Source: Ramazzottius varieornatus
Lineage: Eukaryota; Tardigrada; Eutardigrada; Parachela; Ramazzottiidae
Assembly (NCBI GenBank): GCA_001949185.1
Contig: BDGG01000003.1
Coordinates: 635,633-699,632 of the forward strand
Reading direction: 5' to 3'
Length of the DNA stretch: 64,000 nucleotides
The position numbers were made by a program, and so were the translations under genes. Position 1 is the first letter of the stretch, and each line of letters opens with the position of its first letter. The notes beneath the pieces were generated by a model. That model saw only the letters and a list, made by a program, of their open reading frames with translations, searched no databases and had not been told where the DNA came from. This document shows positions 11,267 through 23,477 of this stretch, piece after piece.

Positions 11267-12310
11267 CTACGCCTCTCCGCGAGTGAGTTCCTTCTCCTGT
11301 GAGGGCGAACTCCTGGGTAAAGCACCACTCCCATTTCCGCCGGAAGAGAATCGTCCACCTTCTCCTCGCGCTCGTTTCACGGCGTGCTTGTGTCGGGATT
11401 CATGAAGGTATTTCTGTGGAGCGACTTTTGTAAAATTGAATAAATTCACTCAATCGAAAACATGGGAAAAACCAAGATTTCTATAAATTCAAGTACCAAC
11501 CTGTCGTTCTTTGGTAATAAGTCCTTGTGCTTCCAGGCGAGCTCTTGCCTGACGTCTTTTCAGGATGCGATGATACTGTTTGGCATTGACATACAGGGGC
11601 TCGTCTTCCTCGACTTTGGACGAGGAGGTTGTTGTGAAGTTCAGTCCACCTCCGGTGGCAAGCTGGAACACTTGTTGGCTTCCTCCTGTATGTCCGTCCC
11701 CCAGTAGCTGTGTGAAGACTTGGTTTCCATCGGCATGTAGAACTTGTGAACCAGAAGGAATACCTCCACCCGTCGTAATGTAATACTGAAACCAAAGAAC
11801 AAGTTGTACGAGCAAGAAAGAATTAAAAGTCGAAGCTCAGCTGTGGGTGACCACCTTATTCACCCGTCCCATTAAGTCAACTAGCGCATCACGTCATCAT
11901 CCCGCTTCGAACTGTGGTGTTGCTTACACTCAACTGTACTCGCGCGAGTGACGTTTAGAGCCGAACACCATGCCGATAAACATGCGAGTGCGTACCTGCT
12001 GTCCATCCGATCCAATCAGCGTCTGTCCTCCCGAAAGCATCTGAGGCGTGATTGTTAGTGGCTGTAAAAAAACATCATCTTGAAACAGACAACCTCAAAA
12101 ACCCGAAATGTGAAAGCCTAACCTGGGTGGTCGTGACACTGGACGTTTGAGGAACAGCTTGGAGGATGAATTGCTGGCCATTTGCTGTGATGATCTGAGG
12201 CAATCCATTGGACGTCGCGAAAATCTGAAAAGAAACATCTTCAGCGTGGGTACACCATCTTGTAAATGTCCGGAGGAAGCTGGCATCTTCTTCGAAATTA
12301 CCTGACTCAT
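11267..12310 (-). CDS. NFYA: Nuclear transcription factor Y subunit alpha
   Basis: Coding exons are 12310-12302, 12224-12123, 12061-11996, 11785-11501 and 11413-11267, all joined in phase 0, giving 202 residues. NF-YA is the sequence-specific subunit of the CCAAT-binding NF-Y trimer in the nucleus. The conserved core is complete. The NF-YB/NF-YC contact helix (DEPLYVNAKQYHRILKRRQA) ends one exon, and the DNA-contact helix (KYLHESRHKHAVKRARGEGG) starts the last. Upstream is a Gln/Thr/Gly-rich activation region, and the C-terminal tail after GGRF is short. The start at 12310 is chosen because the only reading that enters the first long exon in frame starts there. Two upstream exons (12570-12449, 12364-12311) can be spliced but carry stops in the needed frame, so they look like 5' UTR. 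The protein is shorter than the vertebrate one because of a reduced N-terminus. Confidence 0.88.
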
Positions 12311-12570
12311 CTTGAAGCCGGAAAGCTATCCTGACTCGAATTCTGTCCAGCCGAAGTGGTCCCGCTGTGGATAAAGATGGCCATATGCGCAAAAATGCAT
12401 CTTCGTGGTATTTTTGCTCTAAAAAGTGTTTCAGAGTTCTTTACCAACCTTTGTCCAGATATAGCTGGACGATGAGGGTTACCGTCCAGTGGGGAAGGTC
12501 TGACGTTGGGGTGGGACGTAGCAAGGAGGCCGCCAGATGTTCCAATTCGAGCGGAGGAAGAACCAATGAT
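12302..12570 (-). other. Probable 5' UTR exons of NF-YA
   Basis: Splice-bounded segments 12570-12449 (acceptor GTTCAG, donor GTTGGT) and 12364-12302 (acceptor CCACAG, donor GTAATT) precede the start codon. Read in the frame that is open through the first, translation stops at a TGA just over the start ATG. They may be untranslated, hold an upstream open frame, or be used by an alternative isoform. Confidence 0.45.
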
Positions 12571-13059
12571 CTGAACAACGTGGAAGAGACAATTGGTGTA
12601 AAGTCTGTGGCAACTGCCAATGGAAGACCCTCTTATCGCACATTGCACTCCCACGTGCTCGGCCTCTCACAATCACAGCTTGCGACACGCACGTGCATAC
12701 GACCGAGTAATTGATCAAGCGACGTAATAACGAATACTCCTCGAGAACTGTGCACACTACGGCCTCCGCGCATCGCGTCACGTGGTCAAAATCGTTCCGA
12801 ATGAATGTGAGTGACACATGATCAAAATGCAATGGCGCATGTCGTTATAATATTTATCAAGTGACCTATTCGTGACGTACAGTACCCCAACCCTTTGGGC
12901 TGGACCCGTAGAAGTTACTCGCGTATTCCACTGTGGCATTTTCCCACGGTTGCGTTGAATTTCCGACGTCCATATCTCCAGCGTCTGTCTGTTTCTTCCG
13001 TCTTCACTTTTCCGGTTCGCGGTTCATTCCTTACAGATTTATCGGAGTGGTCAGTGTGC
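12571..13059. promoter_or_regulatory. Divergent promoter region between NF-YA and PP2C
   Basis: The two genes diverge from this short interval. It contains two CACGTG E-boxes (12652-12657 and 12779-12784) and a CCAAT pentamer near 12616, with others close by in the first NF-YA exons. CCAAT is the NF-Y binding site, so self-regulation of NF-YA is possible (inference). No TATA box stands out. Confidence 0.4.
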
Positions 13060-14500
13060 ATGGCATTTGCTCAAGACCTAGCCGAAGATCTACAAATGGG
13101 TGATTCCTTATTTTTGAACAAGCCGGACACGCAAAAGCAGTCGCATGATGGAGTCTCGAACGATAGTCTGCATTTTGGAGTCAGCAGCATGCGAGGTTGG
13201 CGAGTTGATCAGGAGGTAAGGTATCTCTGAAGTGCTACGATATTATTCCTAAACAGGAAAAGTGAGAATTTTACCCTCGAAGAACACACGATTTTATCGT
13301 CAATGTTTACATGACAGTAATACTGATCTCTATACCCGGAGTCAAGATGTGAATGACGTAATCCACGAGAAGGTTTTCTAATACAGTACGGCGTTTTCTA
13401 GTTTCCATTGATGACGTTATGCGCAGACGGAACGGGCGTGGTTAACTGGCTTTTCTTGCAGGACGCCCATCTGACAATTCCGGAATTCGATGAAAACGCT
13501 CATTTCTTCGCCGTCTTCGATGGCCATGGCGGAAGTGAAGTTTCGAGAGGAGCCGCTAAGACTATCGGAAATCTCTTAAAAAGCCTACCAGCCTACAAGC
13601 AAGGACATTATCGAGATGCTCTGATCGAAGCCTTTGTCTCCTTTGACCGCTCTCCAGCGGTAAGTCCCACTTTGTCCTCCATATCGTGTAATCGGAGTTT
13701 CATGGCTGATGATTGTTGCAGGCGAATCATTCTTCGGGAACTACGGCGTGTTGTGCGTTCATCAAGAACAATACCCTGTACGTGGCGAACGCCGGAGATT
13801 CGCGCTGTGTCATCTCGAAGAATGGTCAAGCTAAGGATATGTCCATCGACCATAATCCAACGAGCCCGAAAGAAGCCGCAAGAATCGAGAACGCGGGTGG
13901 AACTGTGACGGAAGATGGTCGAATCGATGCGAATTTGGACCATCAGATAAATCTCAGTCGAGCTCTCGGTAGGAAAATTCGGCAGGTATCACAGTTTCAC
14001 TTTGGTCAAAATTCGGAGGTCTCTCCTTTTCGCTTCAGGCGATCACGACTACAAACAGAACCCCGATCTGCCTCTGACGAAACAGATGGTCTCTCCTAAA
14101 CCAGATGTCTTTCCAATGACCATTGATCAAAGTCTGGAATTTATGGTTGTCGCCTGCGACGGAATTTGGTAAAAACACAATCATTTGTTTGGCATATTGT
14201 TTTTCGGAAAGCAGCTTTGGTTTTTGCAGGACTTGCTTGACAAGCCAGGAAGTGGTTGATTTTATTCGGCCGAGACTGATGCAGCACGAGAAATACCCGA
14301 AAATTTCACTGATCATTGAAGAAGTGAAAATTAAAATTTTGATCACATCGAAAAAGCTCTAGTTTAATGATGCGACTTTTTTATAGTTGTTCAACACTAT
14401 TGTGGCACCGCAACTGACCGATGAAGGAACAGGCACGGACAACATGACATGCATCGTTGTCGTCTTCCACCAACCTCATCAGCAAACTGGTGGTGGTTAG
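13060..14500 (+). CDS. PP2C-family Ser/Thr phosphatase, PPM1G-like
   Basis: Exons are 13060-13215, 13462-13659, 13722-13968, 14039-14168, 14230-14323 and 14387-14500, with continuous phase, giving 312 residues. This is a metal-dependent protein phosphatase. The PP2C motifs are seen in order: [59 protein letters not shown] and [10 protein letters not shown]. The Asp residues that hold the two metal ions (in QEDAH, DGHGG, ACDGIW and DNMT) are all present. The wording of the motifs, especially GWRV, SQEVVDF and the C-terminal block, is closest to PPM1G. However, the long acidic insertion that splits vertebrate PPM1G is absent: only a few residues join FVSFDRSPA to NHSSGTT. A yeast- or plant-like short PP2C is the alternative. 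The start is an ATG shortly after an acceptor-like TTACAG at 13036, so a 5' UTR exon is likely. Confidence 0.9.
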
Positions 14501-14799
14501 AACTCCTAGGTCGTGAATGTTTGCAATATCTCCTAGATACTCATATCTTATACAACCGGTGACAACCCGGCTGTCGTGTGTCGTTGTTTTTTCGTATGTC
14601 GGTATTGTCTATTGTCTTCCGCGACTTTATACTGTTCCATTTCCAGGTTGTATTTTGATGTGATAAGTTTTCGGGCGCGGAGTAAGCATTTTAACCGGGC
14701 AATTTGGTGCAAAAAATCAAAAAATTGAAAATTCCCAGTCATCCGGGTAATACACGAGAATAAGGTCTGAATAACTGGATGCGCAAACATCTGAAGAAC
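14501..14799. other. Short convergent interval
   Basis: This is the 3' ends of the PP2C gene (+) and CIAO2A (-) facing each other. Nothing else is seen. Confidence 0.5.
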
Positions 14800-15384
14800 C
14801 TAGCAAGAATAAGAAAGACATTCATCAACCATCTCCTTCATCCGTGGGTTCTCCATGGCTGCAGCCACGCGTTCCTTATCGTTCAGCTGCTTGCTGATTT
14901 CTTTCACGCTGTCATGCGTACCATCTTTTATTCTTATATGAAGTTTCAGCTGTCCTGCAAGTTGAAGAAATACTAAAAGGCGGAAACAACTGATAAGAAA
15001 GAATATTTCACCTGGGTAATTTTGTTCCAGCTTGACACGAATACAAAGTCCAATGAGGGTAGCTAGTGAGCAGTGAGGGACGGTTGGTGTGAACTCCACG
15101 TGGACGCAGTACCGCTTTTCGGAGTCGGGAATGTCCGTGGGTAAGGTATCAGGGTAAAGGGAAGCATGAACGCATCCTTCGTACACTACTTTCAGATCTT
15201 CAAGCGACTGCGGATGCTCGGGATCTTTGATGCTTCGAATTAACTCTAAGATTAACATGAGCGCTGTGTGAATATTTGAACACTGTCCATCAAAGTAATC
15301 AGGGAAAGGAGAGCTTTACCAACCGTAAATGTCGTCCTGGATGTCAGAAAGTCCACTTCCGGTGGGGATGATGCCCGTTTCCAT
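14800..15384 (-). CDS. CIAO2A: CIAO2A (FAM96A), MIP18-family Fe-S assembly factor
   Basis: Exons 15384-15324, 15245-15012 and 14954-14800 join in phase (1, then 1) to 149 residues. The family works in the cytosolic iron-sulfur targeting complex; CIAO2A serves a narrow set of clients such as IRP1, while CIAO2B serves most. The MIP18 domain fills the protein. It shows YELIRSIKDPEHP near residue 20, the hallmark FTPTVPHCSLATLIGLC with its reactive Cys, and NDKERVAAAMENP near the end. The LATLIGLC and AAAMENP wording favours the A rather than the B paralogue. A 15-20 residue expansion sits before the VEF strand compared with human. The start is the only ATG after an upstream in-frame stop, and the introns are about 57 and 78 bp. 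Confidence 0.9.
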
Positions 15385-18193
15385 TCTCTGGTGGGTCGTG
15401 AAAGCGTCCCGTGGGTGTGCTTGTACCAGCACATCCACCTTCCCATCAGGAGCTCAAATTTTTTGGATAAGATTTCACCGGGCTGTATGTTCCTGTAATG
15501 CCTAATGATTACGCGGGATTTAGAGAACTTGAAAGATCGAGAAGAGCAACAGACTGCACTGCGAGCACTCTAGTGCTGCTGAACCGCGCGTCCATCTGAG
15601 ACCAGGTTACCATAAAATTCGCTTTGTCATGGTACAGGCTGTCCCATAGGACAAGGCGCTGACGCTGAATACAGGAGTATTCAGAATCGAGTCTTGCAGT
15701 GCTTGCCTTCTTGTTTCGCACGTCTTTGAACGACGGCATGGATTACCTGGTGCAACTGGCTAAGCACTGGTCCCGGCCTACTGTCGCCTTTGACGTACAA
15801 AATCAAGAGCTTGATCATGCGTTTCTGGTCCCGGCAACGCGCGGTTCAACAGCACTACAGTGGCTGCGAGTGATGCGCAGAGCGACTGAGTGAATCAAGA
15901 GTTACACCGTCAACGCAATCAAGTGAATCAACCGCATTCCTAATCTCACAGTCACAGTACGTGAGTGTGAGTGACGTATAGCTCTCGTCGGCTAGACTGC
16001 CAGTATCAGAGGTGCGTGATGTTGTGACGCTATGCGTCAGACGCACTATCATCGCTATCACGGCACTGCACTCGTCTTGATTTTGACATCGCCGAGGGCT
16101 TGGTTGTGTTCCTCTGCGCGACTCCTGCAGATACTGGGAGTCTCCTGCCAGCACGTCGGGGTAGAAAGTGGGAAATCGTTAGCAGCATGGAGTATCCCAT
16201 AAAGTGGCGGAGCCCGTTCTCCGGAAGGAGTCGAAAGCGCTGGTCTGCGGCCCGGAAGTCTACACCGGCTCTCTCCTCAACAGCAGATTCGAAACGGCGG
16301 AAGCTTAGAGAATAATCCACAGCTCAGCGGAGCGATATGAACATCACTCTTATCCATGAGATCTTCCGTTGTACCACCACCCTTCAACGCGCCAAATGTC
16401 GCAAGTCACTGGTAGCCTACCCGCATTGACGTCATGGTATATAGGACTAATCCACCGTACAGTACACGTTTCCGTCGGTGTTTCTGCTGACGTCATGCGC
16501 CGAGAGGCTGTTGACGGCTGTTCGGCAATGGTTGCGCTCTCAATTACAGAGTGACCAGTGGATGGGGTGCGGTCCTACGAGACGACGGTTCTTGCGTGAC
16601 ATCGACTCTGGTACTCACCGTGAGAGACTTACCGCTTTACCAATACTTCTGTCTGACACCCCCCAAACGTCGAAGCCGAAGCGACATGTCTGGAAGATCT
16701 TCATTCGAGCCTAATCACTCCATTCACCAAGTTCCTCCTCATTAACTTCCACACCGCCAAATATCCGGAGAAGCAGAAAGGTAGATCACAGTCGGGACTG
16801 GCTGTGCAAGATCATTCCGCAAAGTACCTTACTGCTGGAGTACCAGTCGCAGATCAAGTCCATCTTGCTGAGTCGTCTGAGGCTGAGAATCTACCTGCGC
16901 GTATTGATCAGGGTAGATTGTGGCGTCCTCAATTATTTGGGTGGGTCTCCTGTATTATTGTATGACGCCATGATCAATGCGAGCAAAGGGTCTCGGGGCC
17001 TTCTTCCCACCACCGTCCTATGGGGAGGACAATAAATTGAGCCGGGAGAGTTTCATCGGCCTTTGCATGAACATATCCATGCCGTTCTGTGGCCATATCC
17101 ACCGGCTCAGCTGGTGTGGGCGATCAATGCTTTCAAGGGACTGGAAAGACACGCACTGGCGAAGTAGTCCCATCTCAAATTCGAAAACATAGAGAAAGTA
17201 AGGTAGCGTACACTGCTTCTCAACGCTTGCTTTGGTATCGAATATTCTTTGCAGATTTCACTTTGTAGTGACATGACAGCAACCTTGGCCGAGGCCGAGC
17301 ACGAAAGGGTATCGGATGGGATGATTCTGGTGGTGGTTAGAGGAAGGTTTGCCTGTCGGATCTTGGACTGCGTCATCTCTTTCGAGGTGATGGCTAGGGA
17401 GGCTTGTCGCATTGGGACAGTACTGTGGTGTTCCAGTGCAACGTCGAAAGGCAAGAATAAAAATCATTCACTGTCTTTCGTGTGCGAAAGGCCGCCGTAT
17501 GCATTCGAACTGCTTTTCCATCGTTCATTCAAACAACAGTTGGATCACGATGATACGGTAGGCAACGGTTAGGGTCTCTAACCAGGTATTACCAATATGC
17601 GTGTGGTTCGTCAGCTTCGATCTGTTGTTTTTTTTGGAATACAAACAAGGTATTCTCTACTGTACCAGTGCTGTTAGGGAATGCTGAAATGCTTTTGATT
17701 TCTACGCGGTGTCGATCTTTTGAGACTTGTGTACAGTTTAATATTTGCATGTCTGTCGTGGTTCGTGGTGTGGAGGCTCGTGGTTTCTGCGATGACGTCA
17801 GAGTTCGAAATCAGTTGCGGTAGATATTGTGTAACACTGCGTGTCGCGGCATCTGTTTGCTTGTCTGGCGTGTACTGTACCTACCTTTACACACTCGACC
17901 ACCTCGACAATCAACCTTCTTGATAACAACCGGTTTCCGGTACTGTTCATTTTTTTCGCTAGTTTCCGTGATGGCAGCGCGTACGATAAACTGTCATTGA
18001 CATTTCGCCTACTTGTGCACATTTTTTACAATACTTACCCTACCTTACAAAGGCTCTTCGAGTAGAGCACCAGCATGCGAGTAGCTTCCGTGCTGCCAAG
18101 ATGGTGCTTCCGTCGACTTTCGACCCAGCTGACGTGGTGATTAATAACATGATCATTCGAAATTCTATTTGAATATCTGGATCTTCTCAAAAG
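15385..18193. other. Long intergenic stretch, no gene recognised
   Basis: Several short open frames exist on both strands, but none has family resemblance, a signal peptide or consistent splice signals. A CRE-like TGACGTCA occurs near 17793. I call nothing. Confidence 0.4.
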
Positions 18194-20502
18194 ATGAAGA
18201 AATCTCGCTTATATTTCTTGCCTGTATTTTTTATTTATCTGTCTGTGATACGCAATGCGGTTGCGGAAGTGTTTACGTCCATGGCGGACGTGGAAAACCT
18301 CGTCAACAAGGAACGGCAAATTTTGGATATTTTTCGGCTGCTAATCAAAGCGGAACAGGAGAAAATATCTGCAATACAAAAGTATGCTCCTGCTGATTCG
18401 TTTCTTGTCGTGTTGAAGTATGCTCAAGATTGCATCTGATTTTTCAGTTACATCGAGGAATTTACAGAGACGTACGACAAGCAGGGTGTTGATCCAATCA
18501 AGGTTGTGTCGCATCCCGTCAATGCGTTCTTGCTGGTCAAGCATCTTAGCGTGGACTATGGAAACCTTAGAGAATACCTCAAGAATGATTTTATCGGCGG
18601 TGAGATTTCACTGAGACTTTCGTGATTTTGTAAAGTTTTGAACTTGGTATTTTCCGAAATCAGCTTCGAATTGTGCGTTTATGTTTATCATTCTGGATTA
18701 GAAAACAGGTATGTAATTTTATTTTTCGCTTGTTGTAGCCGCCCTGGAGGACATCGAGAAGATTCGTTCCTCTACGCGGTTCCCCGAAGAAGAAGACATC
18801 AAAGGCGCTGCAGAAGGATTCGTTCGTCTCCAAAGAACTTACAAGATTTCCACAGAGAACTTCTCTTCCGGTCTCATACCCGGTATCGCACCCGCGCGAC
18901 CCATGACGTCCTTCGAATGTCACTTGATCGGGCACCGGTTAGCCCTGGAAAAGCATCACCTACACGCTGCCAGCTGGCTGGAAATGGCGTTGAAGAAACT
19001 GAAGGAAGGGAAAGAGACACCGAAAGAACAGACAAAGGAGATCGAGTCGTTGGACTGGCTACAATATTCGTACCACCAACTGGGGAACCCGTACGCCGCG
19101 TTGGAACTGAGTAGGAAAGTGAAGGAACTGGACCCGAACTTCCCGACCGTGGATTCGAATGTCGAGTTTTATACCAATATGATGAAGGACATGCCGGAGA
19201 ATGTTCTGGAGACGGTCAAGAGCCAGCCGAGACCGCCGGTTCTGACGGACCATGGAGGAGCCTATGAAGCGCTATGTCGCGGAGAAGGGATTTTGGTATG
19301 GGTGTTCCTACATAAAGTATAACACGCGCGCTATCTTCAGGATTCGCTTTAGAGTTCGGAAGTAGTAAAATGGTCGAATGGCCGGTTTGCTCATTCGTAT
19401 GACAGCCAAGACTGTCAAAATAGGCTTGATAGTAGTTTATTCTATTGATACAAATTAGCTTTTATTGCGGTTATTTTCCTGCCTGAGTTCGTGTATCAGT
19501 TTTATGTGACTGGTCTAAGTACGTAGAAAGTGACGTTCGTGTTTTCGGTTGCAGAGACCGAATGTGACCAAGCAGCTACGGTGCTACTACGAAACCTACA
19601 ACAACCCGGTTCTCCGAGCCCAGCCCGTGAAGATAGAACTGGCGCATGTCAGCCCCGACATTTTTGTCATCCACGACGTTGCGTTGGTGTCGCAAATGGA
19701 GAGAGTGAAAGAGGTTGCCATGAAGCACCTTCAGAGAGCCACTGTGGTCAAACCGGGATCTGTTGGGACGGAGTTCGCCAAAATTCGCATATCCAAATCG
19801 TAAGTCACCTATGTTATAGCTGACCCTGGCCAAAAGTGCTTTTGCTGACACGAAGTAGCGTGGAGAAAAGTGTGTTAGTGACCTCCGCTAAAGTGCGTCC
19901 AAGTTGCGTAGCTTTGCGCATTCTGTTCTGATCGATACTAACCGGCCACAGCTGAGATTTTTAATTTAATATTGGACTTCAGCGCTGACTCTTGTAACCG
20001 ATCCGAAAATTGTCTGTACAGGGCGTTTTTGGATGAACCGGCAGATCCAGTCATCGCCACTGTCAACAAGCGAATCGCTCAAGTGACCAATTTCGATATG
20101 AAGCACGCCGAACACCTCCAAGTGGCCAACTACGGTATTGGTGGTCATTACAACGCCCACTATGACTTCTTCCGGAACCCCAACGATCCCAACACGAAAC
20201 AGATCGAAGAACACAAGGGAGATCGCATCGCGACCCTGCTTATGTACATGACGGACGTGGAGGCCGGTGGCGCCACCACCTTCCCGTCAATCAACGTGAC
20301 GCTCTTCCCGCAAAAAGGTTCCGCGGCCTTCTGGTACAACCTCTACAGGGACGGAAAAGGAGACGTAAGGACACTACACGAAGGATGTCCGGTACTAGCG
20401 GGGAACAAATGGGTGTCCAATAAATGGATTCGTGAAGTTGGTCAACATGTCTTTCGTCCTTGTGCCTTGTTCAAGGACAGCCCTAATATAACAGACTTTT
20501 GA
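18194..20502 (+). CDS. P4HA: Prolyl 4-hydroxylase alpha subunit, tandem copy 1
   Basis: Exons are 18194-18381, 18448-18599, 18739-19295, 19555-19799 and 20022-20502 (phases 2, 1, 0, 2), giving 540 residues against about 534 in human P4HA1. The enzyme hydroxylates proline in collagen-type chains in the ER lumen, paired with protein disulfide isomerase and using Fe(II), 2-oxoglutarate and ascorbate. Seen in order: a signal peptide; the N-terminal domain with HPVNAFLLVKHL; the peptide-binding TPR-like region ending in EALCRGEG; and the double-stranded beta-helix catalytic domain. The iron ligands are in HYNAHYDFF (about H427, D429) and RTLHEGCP (about H500), and the 2-oxoglutarate Lys is in GNKWVSNKW (about K510). 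All key residues are intact. The C-terminus lacks a KDEL-like signal, as in the family. Confidence 0.93.
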
Positions 20503-20590
20503 AGTAATGTTTCAACTCTTTTAGAATCAATAGTGAATCTACTATTGCCTATATCGCTCTATTTTTGCTCAACACGGCCTATGAAGGCCG

Positions 20591-20596
20591 AATAAA
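20591..20596 (+). terminator. Polyadenylation signal, P4HA copy 1
   Basis: AATAAA lies 88 bp after the stop codon of the first prolyl 4-hydroxylase gene. Confidence 0.6.
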
Positions 20597-21033
20597 TTCA
20601 GATGGAATATTGGTGAGACGTCCGGCTAAGTAGTGTAGTATGCGGATTATACGACGGACAGCGTCCAAAAGCGGCGACTCGGCAGCTAGCTATACGTGAG
20701 ACTGGCTGTGGGATCGCGCTTTCAGTTTCTAATCCATACTTCCGCGTCCGTCACATGTTGACGCTTCCATTGTCTTCTTGCAAGATCTTGACAATCGAGC
20801 AAGGGAAGGAACACATCTTGCAGCTGACTGTCTTTCCACGGACTGAGTGAAGAGACGCGGCGTGGTTACACGCTCTGAATGTTCGCGTTGTTATCTTTCA
20901 CTGACCGACATCACACCTGTTTTCTACGAGCTAGTGAAAGTTGCTCAAAGAGGCGCGAAAGTTTCGTAATAGCTTCTAGCCTCCCTCAGCAGCGACGACA
21001 TGAGACCGATAGGTAGCTTGAGCTGACGGAATC
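20597..21033 (+). other. Spacer between the two P4HA genes
   Basis: About 440 bp holds the 3' flank of copy 1 and presumably the promoter of copy 2. No TATA box or clear element stands out. Confidence 0.4.
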
Positions 21034-23003
21034 ATGTTCAATAGGAAGCGCCTCGATATATCCTTGTTGCTCTTTCCACTTTTGTGTTACTGCCAACATG
21101 TGTCAGCCGAAGTCTTCACATCAATGTCCAATATCCAGACTCTCATTGCGGAGGAATTTCAGGTGGTCAACATATTGCGGGAAATCATAAAAGCGGAAAG
21201 GACCAAACTCGACTTTATTCAAGAGTACGATTCACTCCACACTGTCGCTCTTTGTCTCGTCCGGGAGTAATACCAGTCCTCTTGTTTCAGGTACGTGGAT
21301 GAGTTCTCTCGTGTATACGGTGAGCACAGCGGTGACGTAACGATAAATTCGGAGGTAATTGCCTCGCATCCACTTAATGCGTTCCGGCTGGTCAAACATC
21401 TCTCGGTTGACTGGGATACGGTTCGCCGCCTGATGACCACAAACCTAGCTATCGGTACGAGAACTGAACTGGAGCTTCTTTATTACACATTCCCCCCCCC
21501 CCCGACTTTATGGTTTCCCGCCTTTCAGGGGGAGTTCAAGAAATCGAGCGGCTTCGGTCTCTCTCCCAAGGTCTTCTCAACGAAGAAGACCTCAAAGGAG
21601 CGGTCGAAGCCATCGTACGCTTGCAGTACACCTACGACATCGACGAGGAACAAGTTGCCAGCGGGACACTGACCGGTTCCACTGTAACCGCTCTAGAATT
21701 GTCCTCATTGGAATGCTACCTGTTGGGTCTTCACCAAGCTCAACTGGGATTTCATGATTACGCAGTCCGTTGGCTGAGTCTCGCATGGAAGCTCTTTGAC
21801 CAAGAGCAGCGATTGGACATTCAGAAGAGCTCACCGATAGGCAAAGTGGAAATACTGGACTGGCTGCAGCATTCAACCTTCCAGCGGGGCAATATTTCTT
21901 ATGCTTTGGAGTTGTCGCAGCAGATAAAGAAAATCAACCCGGCCTTCGCGCATGTTGATGAGAATATCGCTTACTATCAAAAACTATTGAATGACACACC
22001 GCAAGAAATATGGGCTAAAATGGAGGACGAGAACGGAAAAATTAGTGGGGAGAAATCGAGCGGAACTTATGAAGCACTCTGTCGGGGCGAGGGAAAGTTG
22101 GTGAGCTACAGACGCATTAAACTTCAATACGGCGTGTATGCAAGCACCACTACTATCTCGCAACCTAAATTCTCTCTACAGGATATCAATGTGGAGAAAC
22201 AATTGCACTGCTACACAGAGACTTATAGTAAACCCTGGCTGCTCCTCCAGCCTGTCAAGATCGAAATGGCGTACTTGAACCCGGATATCTTCGTCGTACA
22301 CGATGTTCTGTTTCCATCTCAAATGGAACAAGTAAAGAGTGTGGCGAAGAGAAAGCTGCAACGAGCCATGGTCGTTAAACCGGGAACCACGGAGAATCAA
22401 GCAGCCAGAATTCGCATCTCCAAAAAGTAAGCAGTAATTTTACAGAGATTTCTGTACATTGGGCTTATTACCATAGCTAAAATTTATTGTGTCTGTTACT
22501 CATTGTTGATTCGCAGCGCGTTCCTGAATGAAGACGTACATCCGGTCATCGCAGCCGTAAACAACCGCATCGGTCTTGTGACGAACCTGGACATGCGCAT
22601 CGCCGAGGAACTCCAAGTGGCAAACTACGGTATCGGTGGTCACTACGACGCCCATTTCGACCATTTTCGCACTTTATACGAGATCAACCATAAGCATATC
22701 GACGGAGAGTGGGGTGATCGAATGGCCACCTTCCTGCTGTACATGTCGGACGTGGAAGCAGGTGGCGCTACAGTCTTTCCGCGCATCAATCTAACTTTGT
22801 ATCCGGCGAAAGGGTCGGCAGCCTTCTGGTTCAACCTGCACAAAGATGGACTAGGAGATGAGAGGACACTTCATGCTGGATGTCCAGTACTTGTTGGCTC
22901 AAAATGGATCTCCAACAAATGGATCAGGGAGAAGTGGCAGGATGTAACGAGACCGTGTGGGCTACAGCCGGATAGTCCAGAATGGGACAATGGATGGCCG
23001 TGA
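21034..23003 (+). CDS. P4HA: Prolyl 4-hydroxylase alpha subunit, tandem copy 2
   Basis: Exons are 21034-21224, 21291-21454, 21529-22100, 22182-22426 and 22517-23003, giving 552 residues. The exon number and the phases (2, 1, 0, 2) match copy 1 exactly, so the pair arose by tandem duplication. Seen are a signal peptide, the N-terminal domain with HPLNAFRLVKHLSVDW, the TPR-like region ending EALCRGEG, and the catalytic core. Iron ligands lie in HYDAHFDHF (about H437, D439) and RTLHAGCP (about H510), with Lys in GSKWISNKW (about K520). All catalytic residues are kept, so it should be active in the same ER pathway. The copies have diverged widely in the peptide-binding region, which suggests different substrates (inference). 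Intron 2 carries a 12-C run at 21492-21503 just before the acceptor. Confidence 0.93.
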
Positions 23004-23477
23004 ATTTATAGTCGAAATCGGCCTGTCTGAACCGCAAGACCAGTCACCAGTCCTAGTCCGGAGTCGTTTCTAGATGAGAAAGTCTCGATAATGTCTAAAA
23101 CTACTATTCGCACGTGTTATCTGCGCTAAATACTGCACCGCTGCAGTGGGGTTTGGGTAAACAGAGGTCGTACGTTCTATTCCTGATGTAGAAAGCTCGT
23201 TTCGGTTCAGCAATGCTTCTTCGGATGACGCCCAACTTCCGTCTGCCCATTAAGAACAAAACAATCACGCCCCTTGTACGGCAAATGGACTAGTACTTTG
23301 CGGGAAAAAAGCTAGTATTGCAAAGCGTAACAGATGATACCCGAAAACTCTCTTCCGTCATATCTTTGCGCCGTTTACCATATCCGTTGGACATGCGTGC
23401 CGACCGCACCTATGAACTGCCGCGAAGGCTCGCGATATTATTATTACAATCTATATATTTCGATGAGGTTTTTTCAG
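23004..23477. other. Intergenic, no gene seen
   Basis: This is the 3' flank of P4HA copy 2 and spacer. Nothing could be supported. Confidence 0.4.

Noticed and set aside
12449-12570. Extra coding exon of NF-YA reading IIGSSSARIGTSGG
   Set aside because: Spliced to the next exon in this frame it meets a TGA before the NF-YA frame, so it cannot extend the protein as read; treated as probable 5' UTR.
15385-18193. Several open frames of 60-115 residues on both strands
   Set aside because: Length is within chance expectation; no domain, signal peptide or splice logic supports any of them.
21492-21503. Run of 12 C, suspected frameshift error
   Set aside because: It lies inside an intron just before a good acceptor, and the exon phases are consistent, so it does not affect the protein.
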